Positions 7,287-15,417 of a stretch of 35,249 bases of DNA are shown here, piece after piece. Every line of letters starts with the position of its first letter. The stretch's first letter is position 1. The notes beneath the pieces are model-generated. The model saw only the letters and a list, made by a program, of their open reading frames with translations, did not search any database and was not told where the DNA came from. The stretch is from the IMG/VR virus record IMGVR_UViG_3300013004_000098, positions 1 to 35,249 of that record; one strand, given 5' to 3'. A program made the translations under genes and the position numbers. Origin of the DNA: a virus.

Positions 7287-7493
7287 ATGGAAGTAGAAAA
7301 ATTAGAAAAGAAGAAATTAAAAAGAGGAATTGCAGACAGGGACTGGAACAAACATCTACCAAATCCGCTGTTACCTGAGGAGATAGTTTATATTCACCCT
7401 AGTCAAGAATCAATAGACACAAAAAGATATATCAGGATCATTCACTCGGAAGAAATGGTTTCTTCTATATTCAGTAAGGAGTATTTTGAATAA
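7287..7493 (+). CDS. Unknown small protein (68 aa)
   Basis: The start is taken at the ATG giving MEVEKLEKKKLKRG, one base after the upstream stop. An in-frame ATG at 7251 would add 12 residues inside the previous gene and is less likely. The product is basic at the N terminus, followed by RDWNKHLPNPLLPEE and an aromatic C-terminal end (SIFSKEYFE). No domain is recognised. Confidence 0.6.
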   Translation: MEVEKLEKKKLKRGIADRDWNKHLPNPLLPEEIVYIHPSQESIDTKRYIRIIHSEEMVSSIFSKEYFE

Positions 7494-7496
7494 AAA

Positions 7497-7503
7497 TATA
7501 TAA
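7497..7503 (+). promoter_or_regulatory. TATATAA start-proximal element
   Basis: TATATAA lies 3 nt before the ATG at 7507. Confidence 0.5.
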
Positions 7504-7506
7504 TCT

Positions 7507-7968
7507 ATGGGATACGAAATAAAATTACACGTTGGAGAAATTTCTTCGGTAGATCAGGAAACATTTTTAGAAATAGCATGTGTTGATGTTTCTAAAATAG
7601 GAACAGGTCCATTAAATCATCTTATTCAATTTGCAAAAGGAAAATCAGTTCCCGTTGAATTTAAGGATTTTAAATTTCTTAAGGACATTAAAGGAAATCA
7701 CCTTGATGTAGACCCGGCTTCCTCAGATTTTTTTGATCTAGGCATGGATTACATCAACGTTGAAATATGGGAGGGAGAATCTAAACTCGGGGAAGATCTA
7801 TACGGGGATCCCCTTCCTGCTATCCCATTAGACCACGTACTTGCAGCAGTAAACGAGGAGCTTAAGTACGACGATTACAGAAGATTTAAAATTGCCCAAG
7901 CCCTTTTAAATGAGTTTACCTCTTCTGCCTGGGGAAGGAACATTTACGTTGTTCCGTTTGGGCACTAA
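7507..7968 (+). CDS. Unknown acidic protein (153 aa)
   Basis: The product has strands at the start (MGYEIKLHVGEISSV), a central acidic segment, and a helical end (YRRFKIAQALLNEFTSS). Motifs such as YGDPLPAIPLDHVLAAVNEE are reminiscent of conserved small phage proteins, but no function can be named. It has no signal peptide or membrane segment. Confidence 0.65.
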   Translation: MGYEIKLHVGEISSVDQETFLEIACVDVSKIGTGPLNHLIQFAKGKSVPVEFKDFKFLKDIKGNHLDVDPASSDFFDLGMDYINVEIWEGESKLGEDLYGDPLPAIPLDHVLAAVNEELKYDDYRRFKIAQALLNEFTSSAWGRNIYVVPFGH

Positions 7969-8007
7969 TTAGCCACCCTGCCAGATATATAGAGGAAAAT
8001 CTTACAC

Positions 8008-8139
8008 ATGGCAGGCAAAAAAGGTTCCACAGAAAGACAAAACAAAGTTACCTTCGGTAAAAGAAGGAACGGAAAGGCTCAAAAATCCCACAACAAAAAC
8101 GACAGAAAGGAAAGAAATTATAGAGGACAAGGTAGGTAA
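8008..8139 (+). CDS. Tiny very basic protein (43 aa)
   Basis: This short frame encodes MAGKKGSTERQNKVTFGKRR followed by NGKAQKSHNKNDRKERNYRGQGR-type sequence, with about 16 Lys/Arg residues and no acidic cluster. It is glycine- and asparagine-rich and likely unstructured until bound to nucleic acid. The pattern KVTFGKRRNGKAQKSHNK is one I remember from other Bacteroidota phages, so it seems conserved. A TATATAG stretch lies 18 nt upstream. RNA, ribosome or DNA binding are all possible. Confidence 0.6.
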   Translation: MAGKKGSTERQNKVTFGKRRNGKAQKSHNKNDRKERNYRGQGR

Positions 8140-8166
8140 TCGTTTTTATTTACCGCAAGATCGCTC

Positions 8167-8174
8167 TATATTTG
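8167..8174 (+). promoter_or_regulatory. Bacteroidota-type promoter -7 box (TATATTTG)
   Basis: TATATTTG matches the Bacteroidota primary-sigma consensus TAnnTTTG. A T-rich stretch (TTTTTATTT) lies 15 nt further upstream, as at 30594. It is placed 19 nt before the kinase ATG. Confidence 0.65.
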
Positions 8175-8193
8175 TCTAAATAAAATTTAGGCA

Positions 8194-8607
8194 ATGAGTA
8201 AACTTTTAGTGTTGTTAAGAGGTCTTCCTGGATCTGGAAAATCCTCATTTGCGAAACATATGTGGTCAGATTTTGTCATTTGTGAAGCTGATCAATTTTT
8301 TTATGATCCGGAGGGTAATTATAATTTCGATCCTTCAAAATTAAGAGATGCTCATAAATATTGCAGGGACAAGGTCGAGACCTTTATGTCTGACAATGAA
8401 AAAAACTCTCAATTTTATCCCGAGATAGTAGTTTCAAATACCTTTACTAGAGAATGGGAAATGGACGAGTACTTTAAATTGGCAAAAAAATATAATTATC
8501 AAGTCGTTTCACTGATTGTTGAGAATAGACACGGTAATAAAAACGTCCACGGAGTTCCTGATTCTAAGATAGAAGAGATGAAAAATCGATTCGAAATATC
8601 TCTTTAA
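8194..8607 (+). CDS. P-loop polynucleotide-kinase-like protein
   Basis: The 137-residue product begins with a Walker A motif, GLPGSGKS (residues 10-17), then CEADQFF (the usual D-x-[FY] segment of Pnk/zeta-toxin-like kinases), VSNTFTREWEMDEY (substrate and lid region) and a C-terminal NVHGVPDSKIEEMKNRFE typical of the N4BP2/T4 Pnk kinase family. It corresponds to the kinase domain alone, without the phosphatase domain of T4 Pnk. 5'-end phosphorylation of nucleic acid is likely, and RNA repair is possible. It has its own promoter box and may be an early gene. Confidence 0.85.
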   Translation: MSKLLVLLRGLPGSGKSSFAKHMWSDFVICEADQFFYDPEGNYNFDPSKLRDAHKYCRDKVETFMSDNEKNSQFYPEIVVSNTFTREWEMDEYFKLAKKYNYQVVSLIVENRHGNKNVHGVPDSKIEEMKNRFEISL

Positions 8608-8658
8608 AAAAATTTTACATATTCCTTTACCACATTGATTTTCACGGGGGATACTAGA

Positions 8659-8665
8659 TATATAA
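8659..8665 (+). promoter_or_regulatory. TATATAA promoter-like element of leader RNA copy 1
   Basis: TATATAA stands 4 nt before the conserved GAAAAATCCTC that opens the leader, in the same arrangement as copy 2 at 15418. Confidence 0.55.
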
Positions 8666-8669
8666 TATC

Positions 8670-8747
8670 GAAAAATCCTCATACCGTGAAAGAGTTATAA
8701 TCTTTGCACGACAATTCTGAGGGTTTTCTGAATGATTTCAGAAAACC
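8670..8747 (+). ncRNA. Structured leader RNA, copy 1
   Basis: GAAAAATCCTC (8670-8680) can pair with GAGGGTTTTC (8719-8728), enclosing a hairpin of CGTGAAAGA (8685-8693) with TCTTTGCACG (8701-8710). The 3' strand can instead pair locally: GGTTTTCTGAA (8722-8732) with TTCAGAAAACC (8737-8747), a perfect 11-bp stem. The two states are mutually exclusive. The outer strands, the CACGACAA segment and the position ahead of an exported protein are shared with copy 2. It is probably the 5' leader of the export genes; whether it senses anything is unknown. Confidence 0.6.
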
Positions 8748-8759
8748 TGTTTAATTGAT

Positions 8760-8774
8760 GCCCATCCCATGGGC
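8760..8774 (+). promoter_or_regulatory. Hairpin in the export-module leader
   Basis: GCCCAT and ATGGGC form a 6-bp stem around CCC, 35 nt before the chosen start of the first exported protein. A T-run follows after a gap, so it may be a weak terminator or a stability element. Confidence 0.4.
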
Positions 8775-8808
8775 TTATGGTGATTTTTTCCAACATAACT
8801 TAAAAATT

Positions 8809-9339
8809 ATGAAAATAATGGAAAAAATTATACACAAAATCCTAAGACTCCCGATTATTGTATTTAGCATCTTTATGGTGTTTTCTTTTACCCCTTCATT
8901 TGGGCAGGGTAAGTCTGTGCTCATTGGTGAGATCAACAACAAAATTGTGATTGGAAATCTAGCAGGATCTAGACCTTTAACTTTTGGATTTAGGAACCTT
9001 TTGGAAGAATATCTCCAAGAGAACGATTTTGAGATTGTTGAAGATGAAACGAAATTTGATTATAAGATCAACATCGATCTTCTATTTTTTGATGTCGAAA
9101 CAACTAAATCAAGTGTAGCAGTATTTCATAAGAATAATGCGGAAACCGTCTTAAAAATAAAGGCATACCTCTTAGATAACAAGGGGAAAAAAATAAAAGA
9201 ATGTTTAATAACCGAAAAAGCATCTGAAATTTCAGTGTCAACATTAATAGTTGACGAGGGAGGGAAGATGAATCAACAATCGGTTTCAACTGTTATTAAA
9301 AAGGTATGTGGAACAGCAATAAAACAATTATTAAATTAA
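8809..9339 (+). CDS. Secreted CsgG-like protein
   Basis: The start is chosen at MKIMEKIIHK, which puts a clean signal peptide at the N terminus (LPIIVFSIFMVFSF, cleavage near SFGQ). An upstream ATG at 8755 falls in the leader hairpin and would spoil it. The mature part follows the CsgG layout: a helix before a strand (LLEEYLQENDFEIVEDE), then KFDYKINIDLLFFDVE and a final helix after QQSVSTVIKKVCGTAIKQLL. It aligns in that order with the second CsgG-like protein at 17121. It has no lipobox. The family sits at the outer membrane and exports curli-like subunits; this copy is shorter, so it may be a periplasmic paralogue rather than a pore. Confidence 0.65.
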   Translation: MKIMEKIIHKILRLPIIVFSIFMVFSFTPSFGQGKSVLIGEINNKIVIGNLAGSRPLTFGFRNLLEEYLQENDFEIVEDETKFDYKINIDLLFFDVETTKSSVAVFHKNNAETVLKIKAYLLDNKGKKIKECLITEKASEISVSTLIVDEGGKMNQQSVSTVIKKVCGTAIKQLLN

Positions 9340-9340
9340 A

Positions 9341-10981
9341 ATGAAAAAACTACTAACAATCCTGGGAATGTTAATGTCCCTATCGTCATTTGCTCAAATT
9401 AACGTGTCTCAATCGGTAACACCTGCTCCACCCTATAAAGTTGGTGATACCTTAACTGTAAAATATAATATAAACAGGGGAACCACCCTGCCCCGCTATT
9501 TTTGGTTGAGATATTCTTTTAACAATAAGGCATTAGCGATGGTACCAAACAGTACTGTCTTTACACAGGGTAGCTCGACACAGACATTCTTTACCATTTG
9601 GAATAACTATGCATTTACACCTTCTCCAACTGTGGCTGCCACGAACTTATATGGTCAATACCAAGCTACACCCTGGGCTTACGGTGCAAATAATGATTGG
9701 AACGTGGGTCAATTAACAGTTCAAAGAGCTGATGCAGCAATTAATGGAGACATTGCAACTCAAAAATTTGTATTAAAGGATCAAAACGCGTATAACAATA
9801 TTCATAAATTAGATTTAGCATACGCTATTGATGGTGCGTCAGTAAACATTTCCCCTATTACAAAAAGTTCTACTGATCTATCATTAACAAACGTAACTGG
9901 TAATACCTCTCAATTCAAGGTTAAAGTGTTATTCCCACAAGGGTATACAATCACAGATCATAATGTTCAGCTGATGAAATTGAAAACTGATGGAACGATT
10001 GATTGGGCATTACCACCAGTTGCACAATTACCATTGGATGCTACGGGGGAAGCACTATTTACAACACAGGTTAAAGTTGGTGATTCTGTTGGTGTGTTTG
10101 TGTCTCCTGCTTCTCAAAAAGCTTGGATGAATAATGTTATTACTGTATCAGATGCTTATAAATCATTTTTAGGACATTCTCAAACTGATATTAGTGGTAA
10201 TGCTAATTTCTTTACATATCCTAATTTGGAGAAGAAAGTTGGTAATATAACTAAGAATGATACAGTATTTAATGAATCTGATTCATACTATTCATTCGCT
10301 TATGTTATGGGTCAAGATGTTTCAGCGAATGCTTTTATTCCAACACAAACTGCAACTTCTTGGAGATGGCATAGTGGTTTATTAAACCAAAGCTGGTTAG
10401 ATGGTAATATTAAGAACAAGGTAACTATTGACACCCCAATTAAAGAAGTGTATGCTGTATTTGCGTGGGGTGGAGACTTAGATTGGTCACATTCGTCTTC
10501 GACTGCGGAAATTGTAAGCAGAATTAATGCCGGCCAATTTACAAATTCAGTAAACTCAATTAATGCTAAAACGACGATGTCAACTCAATCGATGGCTTAC
10601 AGAACTGAAGCATTAGAAACAGCTAAATTGAGCGTAACATCAACACTAGAGGGGGGTAAAGTTGTTCTAACAACAAACTTAACAAAAGAAGGATTAGCAG
10701 GGTTAGAGGTTATTATGAATTATGACGAATCTAAATTGACATTAGATAATGTAATCTTTGATTCGGGATCAACCATAACAAATTTCTCTACACATAAAGA
10801 TGGTAGGTTAACCTTTGGTTCAATCGATCAATTAAAAACTGCTAGAATTAAAACAGGGAAGCCTTACAAATTAATTTTCACACCAAAGGTTCAACTGACA
10901 AATACTGCAGGTTTATTCTACTTCGTTTTATCTGATGCTGTTGATGGATTTGGTAATAAAATAAACTTAATCGTAGAATAG
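9341..10981 (+). CDS. Exported protein with degenerate dockerin-like and cohesin-like regions
   Basis: The 546-residue product has a Bacteroidota signal peptide (MKKLLTILGMLMSLSSFAQ). After a beta-rich N-terminal half, residues about 269-330 hold VSDAYKSF and KNDTVFNESDSYYSF, a degenerate version of the dockerin-like region of the next gene. Residues about 380-390 give GGDLDWSHSSS, and residues about 438-546 form a cohesin-like beta domain (LEVIMNYDESKLTLDNVIF, then YKLIFTP and FYFVLSDAVDG). The next gene repeats this order, so the two are paralogues. It starts one base after the CsgG-like gene stops. Export to the periplasm or cell surface is expected; a surface fibre or adhesin is inferred. 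Confidence 0.75.
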   Translation: MKKLLTILGMLMSLSSFAQINVSQSVTPAPPYKVGDTLTVKYNINRGTTLPRYFWLRYSFNNKALAMVPNSTVFTQGSSTQTFFTIWNNYAFTPSPTVAATNLYGQYQATPWAYGANNDWNVGQLTVQRADAAINGDIATQKFVLKDQNAYNNIHKLDLAYAIDGASVNISPITKSSTDLSLTNVTGNTSQFKVKVLFPQGYTITDHNVQLMKLKTDGTIDWALPPVAQLPLDATGEALFTTQVKVGDSVGVFVSPASQKAWMNNVITVSDAYKSFLGHSQTDISGNANFFTYPNLEKKVGNITKNDTVFNESDSYYSFAYVMGQDVSANAFIPTQTATSWRWHSGLLNQSWLDGNIKNKVTIDTPIKEVYAVFAWGGDLDWSHSSSTAEIVSRINAGQFTNSVNSINAKTTMSTQSMAYRTEALETAKLSVTSTLEGGKVVLTTNLTKEGLAGLEVIMNYDESKLTLDNVIFDSGSTITNFSTHKDGRLTFGSIDQLKTARIKTGKPYKLIFTPKVQLTNTAGLFYFVLSDAVDGFGNKINLIVE

Positions 10982-10982
10982 C

Positions 10983-13268
10983 ATGAAGAAACTATTAGTA
11001 ATATTTTTTTTACTAATTTCATTTTTAGGGTTCGGACAGAGTGTATCTGCTCCGAATTCTAAATCTTTTTTACCCTCAACAACAGGACAAGATGCTAGTG
11101 GATTTAGTCTAAGTGGATTCAATTCTACTGCAACCCTATTAGCATCAATCAGTTTAGTTAATCCACCATCAGGTACAACATTCGTATTAAACACAACAAC
11201 AGGTTTAACTGCCGCTAGTGGATTCATTTTAACAGGAAATAAAACTCGTTTAGTGGTAACGGGAACTATGGCCAACATCAATACGGCATTAGCGTCCTTA
11301 AAAATAAACACAGGTTCGGTAAAGGGTAATGTTGTATTATCAGTGGCAGCAACCGTAAATCCAACCGGATATTTCTATAACGGAACAAATGGACACTTTT
11401 ATAGACCTATAACAACCGGAACAACTTATACAAATGCTAGAACACTTGCATCACAACAAACATTCAAAGGACAGCAAGGATATTTAGTAACTATCACTTC
11501 TGCCGATGAAGATGCTTTCATTTTTAATAATGTTCCCCAAAATCAAATATGGTTTGCGTTAACCGATGAAGTGGTGGAAGGACAATGGAGAATTGATGCT
11601 GGGCCTGAAGCTGGTACTTTAATCAAAACATCAAATGGACAAACTGCAGGAAATATACAAGGACAATATAATAACTGGGCCGGTGGAGAACCAAACAATA
11701 GTGGTAACGAAGATTATGCGGTAACAAAGTGGAATGGTTCTCAATGGAATGATTTACCAAATGGGTTTAATAATCCATATGTGATTGAATTTGGAACTTG
11801 GACCAATCCTGATGATGCAACATTTACGGAGTTTTATACAAATTCGGTAACACATACAAACGGAGATGTATTAACTGCAAGATTTAATTTTGATTTTGGT
11901 AGTAATGTGGATGAAACTAAATTCACAGCCAAAGCAAATACGTTTGTAAACAATGCATGGAGTGCAACAACTAACACATCAAGACCAATAAGTGGCTTGG
12001 GTAAAGTTGATTTAACAAATGATTTAGACACTGCAAAAATAAATGACGGGGGTATTAGAGCAACAACAACAGGTGGTCAAGTAGAATGGTGTGTGGTATA
12101 TGATTACGAACCTCAAAATCAGCGATACCAAATTTTAATTGATAAAAGAGAATTTCCACAGGGTACTTCAGCAAGTAATGTTACGAGTTTGCAATTATTT
12201 GATTTGTGGAACGGAAACGTAACTTATCAATGGGATGATGGGACATGGGCTGCGTATTGGATTTATACACCAACGCAATTTAATTTCGCAGGTTCATCAT
12301 TTTCGTCTAATATAAGACGAGCTGGATTTTTTTGGGGGATAAGTGCGGAGTTTATATTCACACCAAATATAGTGTTCAAGCAACATGGAATTGATCTATC
12401 ATATACCAACCAAAACGAACTAAACACATTATACAATAATATTGTAACGGTGTCAGATGTGTTTTTAGCATTCAAAGAATTATCTAATGGTGGATTATTC
12501 GGAAACGAAAGCGGTAATGAATTTACCTCCGGTATTCAATTTATGAACGCAGATGTAGACGGTAATGGCACATTCAACGAAGCAGACACTTATAAATTAT
12601 TACAGCACCTGACTGGGCTTCAATCTCTTACTCAGTATTCTGCATTAACTTATCTGATGAAGTTGTACAATAAATCAGATTATGACGCAATTACCAAGTC
12701 TAATTGGAATACTCAATTCAACTCAACAAGAAGTTTATTTCCATTTAGTTTGAATACTGGTACATTTAATAACACGTACAACGTGAACGTAACCTGGATA
12801 GGTGATGTAAACCTTTCTCATTCGGCACAACAAACTGCAAGCGGGGTTAGTGCTAATAGTATCAGATCTATGAGTTTGATGACTAATTCTGTGTCAAACG
12901 AGATCAATGCATCTATTATGAGTGAGATCAACAATGGTAAAGTTATAGCAATCATATCATTAGATCCATTGCAGCAAGAAGTGACTGGAACTCAATTCCA
13001 ATTGAATTATGATAATACCAAATTAAAATTCGAAAAGGTGGATTTTATAACAAAGGGTAATCCAATGAATTATGGGACAGATAAAGGTACTTTTGTAAAT
13101 ATAGGTTCACTAATAACAGATGGCTCTAGTGTATTAGATAAAACTACTGAATACAGAGTTATATTCACTCCAATAGAGATTGCAAATGATATTTTAGGAT
13201 TAATGTCTATATCAACAACTGATGCAGTTAATAAAGGTGGTAAACAATTAAAAGTGAAATTAAACTAA
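10983..13268 (+). CDS. Exported C-type-lectin, dockerin-like and cohesin-like protein
   Basis: The 761-residue product has a signal peptide (KKLLVIFFLLISFLGFGQ). Residues about 129-270 are a C-type-lectin-like domain: GYLVTITSADEDAFI, IWFALTDEVVEGQWRI, NNWAGGEPNNSGNEDY (EPN-type carbohydrate site, Glu236-Asn238) and a WNDLPNG segment; the usual cysteines are absent. Residues about 524-540 hold DVDGNGTFNEADTYKLLQHL, a dockerin-type calcium loop and helix. GDVNLSHSA follows at about 607 and a cohesin-like domain at 650-760. It is co-transcribed with its paralogue (one base apart). Calcium-dependent sugar binding at the cell or virion surface is the likely activity. Confidence 0.8.
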   Translation: MKKLLVIFFLLISFLGFGQSVSAPNSKSFLPSTTGQDASGFSLSGFNSTATLLASISLVNPPSGTTFVLNTTTGLTAASGFILTGNKTRLVVTGTMANINTALASLKINTGSVKGNVVLSVAATVNPTGYFYNGTNGHFYRPITTGTTYTNARTLASQQTFKGQQGYLVTITSADEDAFIFNNVPQNQIWFALTDEVVEGQWRIDAGPEAGTLIKTSNGQTAGNIQGQYNNWAGGEPNNSGNEDYAVTKWNGSQWNDLPNGFNNPYVIEFGTWTNPDDATFTEFYTNSVTHTNGDVLTARFNFDFGSNVDETKFTAKANTFVNNAWSATTNTSRPISGLGKVDLTNDLDTAKINDGGIRATTTGGQVEWCVVYDYEPQNQRYQILIDKREFPQGTSASNVTSLQLFDLWNGNVTYQWDDGTWAAYWIYTPTQFNFAGSSFSSNIRRAGFFWGISAEFIFTPNIVFKQHGIDLSYTNQNELNTLYNNIVTVSDVFLAFKELSNGGLFGNESGNEFTSGIQFMNADVDGNGTFNEADTYKLLQHLTGLQSLTQYSALTYLMKLYNKSDYDAITKSNWNTQFNSTRSLFPFSLNTGTFNNTYNVNVTWIGDVNLSHSAQQTASGVSANSIRSMSLMTNSVSNEINASIMSEINNGKVIAIISLDPLQQEVTGTQFQLNYDNTKLKFEKVDFITKGNPMNYGTDKGTFVNIGSLITDGSSVLDKTTEYRVIFTPIEIANDILGLMSISTTDAVNKGGKQLKVKLN

Positions 13269-13618
13269 TGAAAAAAATTATATTATTCCTATCGTTAATT
13301 TTATTGTTTGGGTGCACAAAAATGGAAATAGAACCAGTACCCCCACCAACAAACCAAAACATATTCAGTGTTAGTGAAAGCTTTGTTACTGATGGACAAA
13401 CCATCAAATTTGACTTACCATCGGATGGTATTTACATATTAACCTTACTTGATAGGGAAACAAATCAAGCAATAAGCAGAGAAAAATTTGTAGGAAAATT
13501 TGGAGAAAATTCAAAAAAAATCTATACAAATTCTCTAAAATCACAATCAATGTATTTATTGTTGGAAGATTTTCAACGAAAAGAAATCAAAAAAACAATA
13601 ATAACAATAAAAAAATAA
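13268..13618 (+). CDS. Lipoprotein, T9SS-sorting-domain-like fold
   Basis: The 116-residue product has a lipoprotein signal (ILFLSLILLFGC, Cys16) and shares a base with the upstream stop. The mature part is a small beta domain (IKFDLPSDGIYILTLLDRETNQAISREK, described here in pieces) whose GIYILTL and KKIYTNSLKSQSMYLLLED segments resemble the beta-sandwich of type IX secretion C-terminal domains. It is similar to the next lipoprotein. It should be anchored in the outer membrane, with a role in assembly of the neighbouring exported proteins inferred from position. Confidence 0.75.
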   Translation: MKKIILFLSLILLFGCTKMEIEPVPPPTNQNIFSVSESFVTDGQTIKFDLPSDGIYILTLLDRETNQAISREKFVGKFGENSKKIYTNSLKSQSMYLLLEDFQRKEIKKTIITIKK

Positions 13619-13629
13619 AAAAATAAAAA

Positions 13630-14001
13630 ATGAAAAAAGTATTAATTCTATCTGCCTGTGTCGCAATATTCTCAGGCTGTTCAAAAGAAGACATGCTACC
13701 TATAATAGATCAACCAGTTAAGCAAGATCTTAAAATTGAAAATAGTGTAGGTATTAAATTGGAAACATCGTTTGTTTCTAGAGAGGTTGCTATGAATGTA
13801 AAGCTGGAAAATGCAGGAATTGTTACCATTAAAATAATGGACATTTCTAATAGAGTTGTGTCCAAGGAACAGGTTACAGCAAAGGTTGGAGACAATATAC
13901 TAAAAGTTTATACGTCTGCTTTACCTTCTTCCGCTTATAGAATAGGTCTTTATGACTCAAATAATAACCTATTAGGAATTACAGATTTTAATAAGCTGTA
14001 A
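13630..14001 (+). CDS. Lipoprotein paralogous to its neighbour
   Basis: The 123-residue product has a lipobox (ILSACVAIFSGC, Cys17). The mature domain includes VTIKIMDISNRVVSKEQV, NILKVYTSALPSSAYRIGLY and NNNLLGITDF, a pattern close to T9SS type-A sorting domains but on a lipoprotein without other domains. The order of strands matches the preceding lipoprotein (KIYTNSL versus KVYTSAL), so the pair arose by duplication. The gene follows a short A-rich spacer. The function is unknown. Confidence 0.75.
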   Translation: MKKVLILSACVAIFSGCSKEDMLPIIDQPVKQDLKIENSVGIKLETSFVSREVAMNVKLENAGIVTIKIMDISNRVVSKEQVTAKVGDNILKVYTSALPSSAYRIGLYDSNNNLLGITDFNKL

Positions 14002-14025
14002 TCCGAAATTAGGAAGAAAGACTAG

Positions 14026-15411
14026 ATGAATAAAATATTGTTATCACTCTTTTTGGTGTTTATCTCTTTTGGGGTAAATGCACAGATTTTTACCCAAACG
14101 TATGTTGATAAATGTACAGGGGAGATAAAAACTGTGATAACCACACCTATGCCAAACGGAGCGGTAATGGTTGCATTTTATAATCAAATAAGAACATTTA
14201 GTAATACAGAGGTTAACAATGGAACTGTCCAGGCTTGGCTAAATCAAGTATATTCGGACTATAGTTCAAGGCCTTGTCCTGCAATAGCGATAGTTCAACA
14301 AACAGTTCAACAAACGGTTGCCCAAGCAGCTTCCGCAGCAGCTTCACAAGCTGCATCATCTGCAGCGAGTAGTGCTGCAAGTAGTTCTGCTTCTTCTGCA
14401 GCATCTTCCTCTGCTAGCAGTGCAGCAAGTTCATCAGCAGCTTCTTCTCCACCTGCTAGTTCTGGTGGGGGTTCGCAGTCTTCTGGTGGCTCAAGCAGTT
14501 CGAGCTCTGGAGGATCCAGCTCTGGGGGAGAAGCAAAGAAAGAGAGCGGTACTTCTTCTGAGCAGAAATCTGAATCTAAATCTGAATCCAAATCTGAAAG
14601 TAAGAGCGAAGAAAAATCTGAGAGCAAACAAGAAGAAAAAAAATCGGAGAATAAGGAGGAAAAATCAGAGAGCAAAGAGGAGAAGAAAAAAGAGGAAGAA
14701 AAGAAGAAGGAGGAGGAAAAGAAAAAGAAGGAGGAAGAGAGAAAGAAGAGGCAATCTATGAGCAATCCCACTTTAGTTGCGTCAGATCTTGCAGTAACTG
14801 AAAATAAGGACGGAAGATATTCTGCTATGATTTCTACCGGGATCAGTAAATCCTCTATGACTGGTGCGGAAAGCTGGGGCTTAACCTCTATGATCTGGAC
14901 AACATTTGATCAGTTTGCTTTGAATGGTGGTTACACTAAGATGAATTTTAAAAAAGGAGCTTTAAACAGCATTAATTCATATTCCTTTACTGCAGCTTAC
15001 CTACAGGGAAATTACATGCTTATGCAGGGTTATACGTACATTAAACCAGATCCTAAGATAGGAACATATGGATATAACATTGGAGTGGTTAGTTTATTTC
15101 TAAAGAACGGGAACAAATATGATTATTCAATGTCTGTGTCCTCTGTAGGATTCTGGACAAAAATCTATCAAGTAAATAGAAAAGTCTCGATCTCTCCTCA
15201 AATATTTATTACCAGTTCCCCTATAGCATGGAACCCCTCAACCAATCAAACAATAGTCAATCGACAATATGGATTCATGTCTGGCTTCTCGTATGACTAT
15301 AAATTAACTCAAAGATTTGGGTTAAATCTTAATTATAGATTTTCGGGGGGTACCCAACCAGGAACAAAAATATTGCACAATTTCATGATTGGATCCAGAA
15401 TTATGCTGTAA
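14026..15411 (+). CDS. Exported protein with Ala/Ser and Lys/Glu tracts and a beta-barrel-like C terminus
   Basis: The 461-residue product starts with a signal peptide (MNKILLSLFLVFISFGVNAQ). A short folded part with two cysteines (DKCTGEIKTV, RPCPAIA) precedes an Ala/Ser-rich stretch (about 95-180) and a long Ser/Lys/Glu then Lys/Glu coiled tract (about 180-245). The C-terminal 210 residues alternate polar and hydrophobic residues in antiparallel-strand fashion (YSAMISTGISKSS, GFMSGFSYDYKLT, LNLNYRFSGG) and end FMIGSRIML, which suggests an outer-membrane beta-barrel. The charged tract may span the periplasm or reach peptidoglycan. It is the last gene before the second leader RNA. Confidence 0.75.
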   Translation: MNKILLSLFLVFISFGVNAQIFTQTYVDKCTGEIKTVITTPMPNGAVMVAFYNQIRTFSNTEVNNGTVQAWLNQVYSDYSSRPCPAIAIVQQTVQQTVAQAASAAASQAASSAASSAASSSASSAASSSASSAASSSAASSPPASSGGGSQSSGGSSSSSSGGSSSGGEAKKESGTSSEQKSESKSESKSESKSEEKSESKQEEKKSENKEEKSESKEEKKKEEEKKKEEEKKKKEEERKKRQSMSNPTLVASDLAVTENKDGRYSAMISTGISKSSMTGAESWGLTSMIWTTFDQFALNGGYTKMNFKKGALNSINSYSFTAAYLQGNYMLMQGYTYIKPDPKIGTYGYNIGVVSLFLKNGNKYDYSMSVSSVGFWTKIYQVNRKVSISPQIFITSSPIAWNPSTNQTIVNRQYGFMSGFSYDYKLTQRFGLNLNYRFSGGTQPGTKILHNFMIGSRIML

Positions 15412-15417
15412 AAAAGA

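Noticed and set aside
8755-8808. Upstream start for the first CsgG-like protein
   Set aside because: It runs through the leader hairpin and puts 18 polar residues ahead of the signal peptide.
14318-14761. Plus-strand overlapping frame rich in Leu then Arg/Lys
   Set aside because: It is a frame-shift shadow of the repeat tract and has no independent start signal.
14307-14771. Long minus-strand and alternate-frame reading frames over the Ala/Ser-Lys/Glu tract
   Set aside because: They are products of low-complexity coding sequence on the plus strand; the Ser/Leu/Glu monotony shows this.
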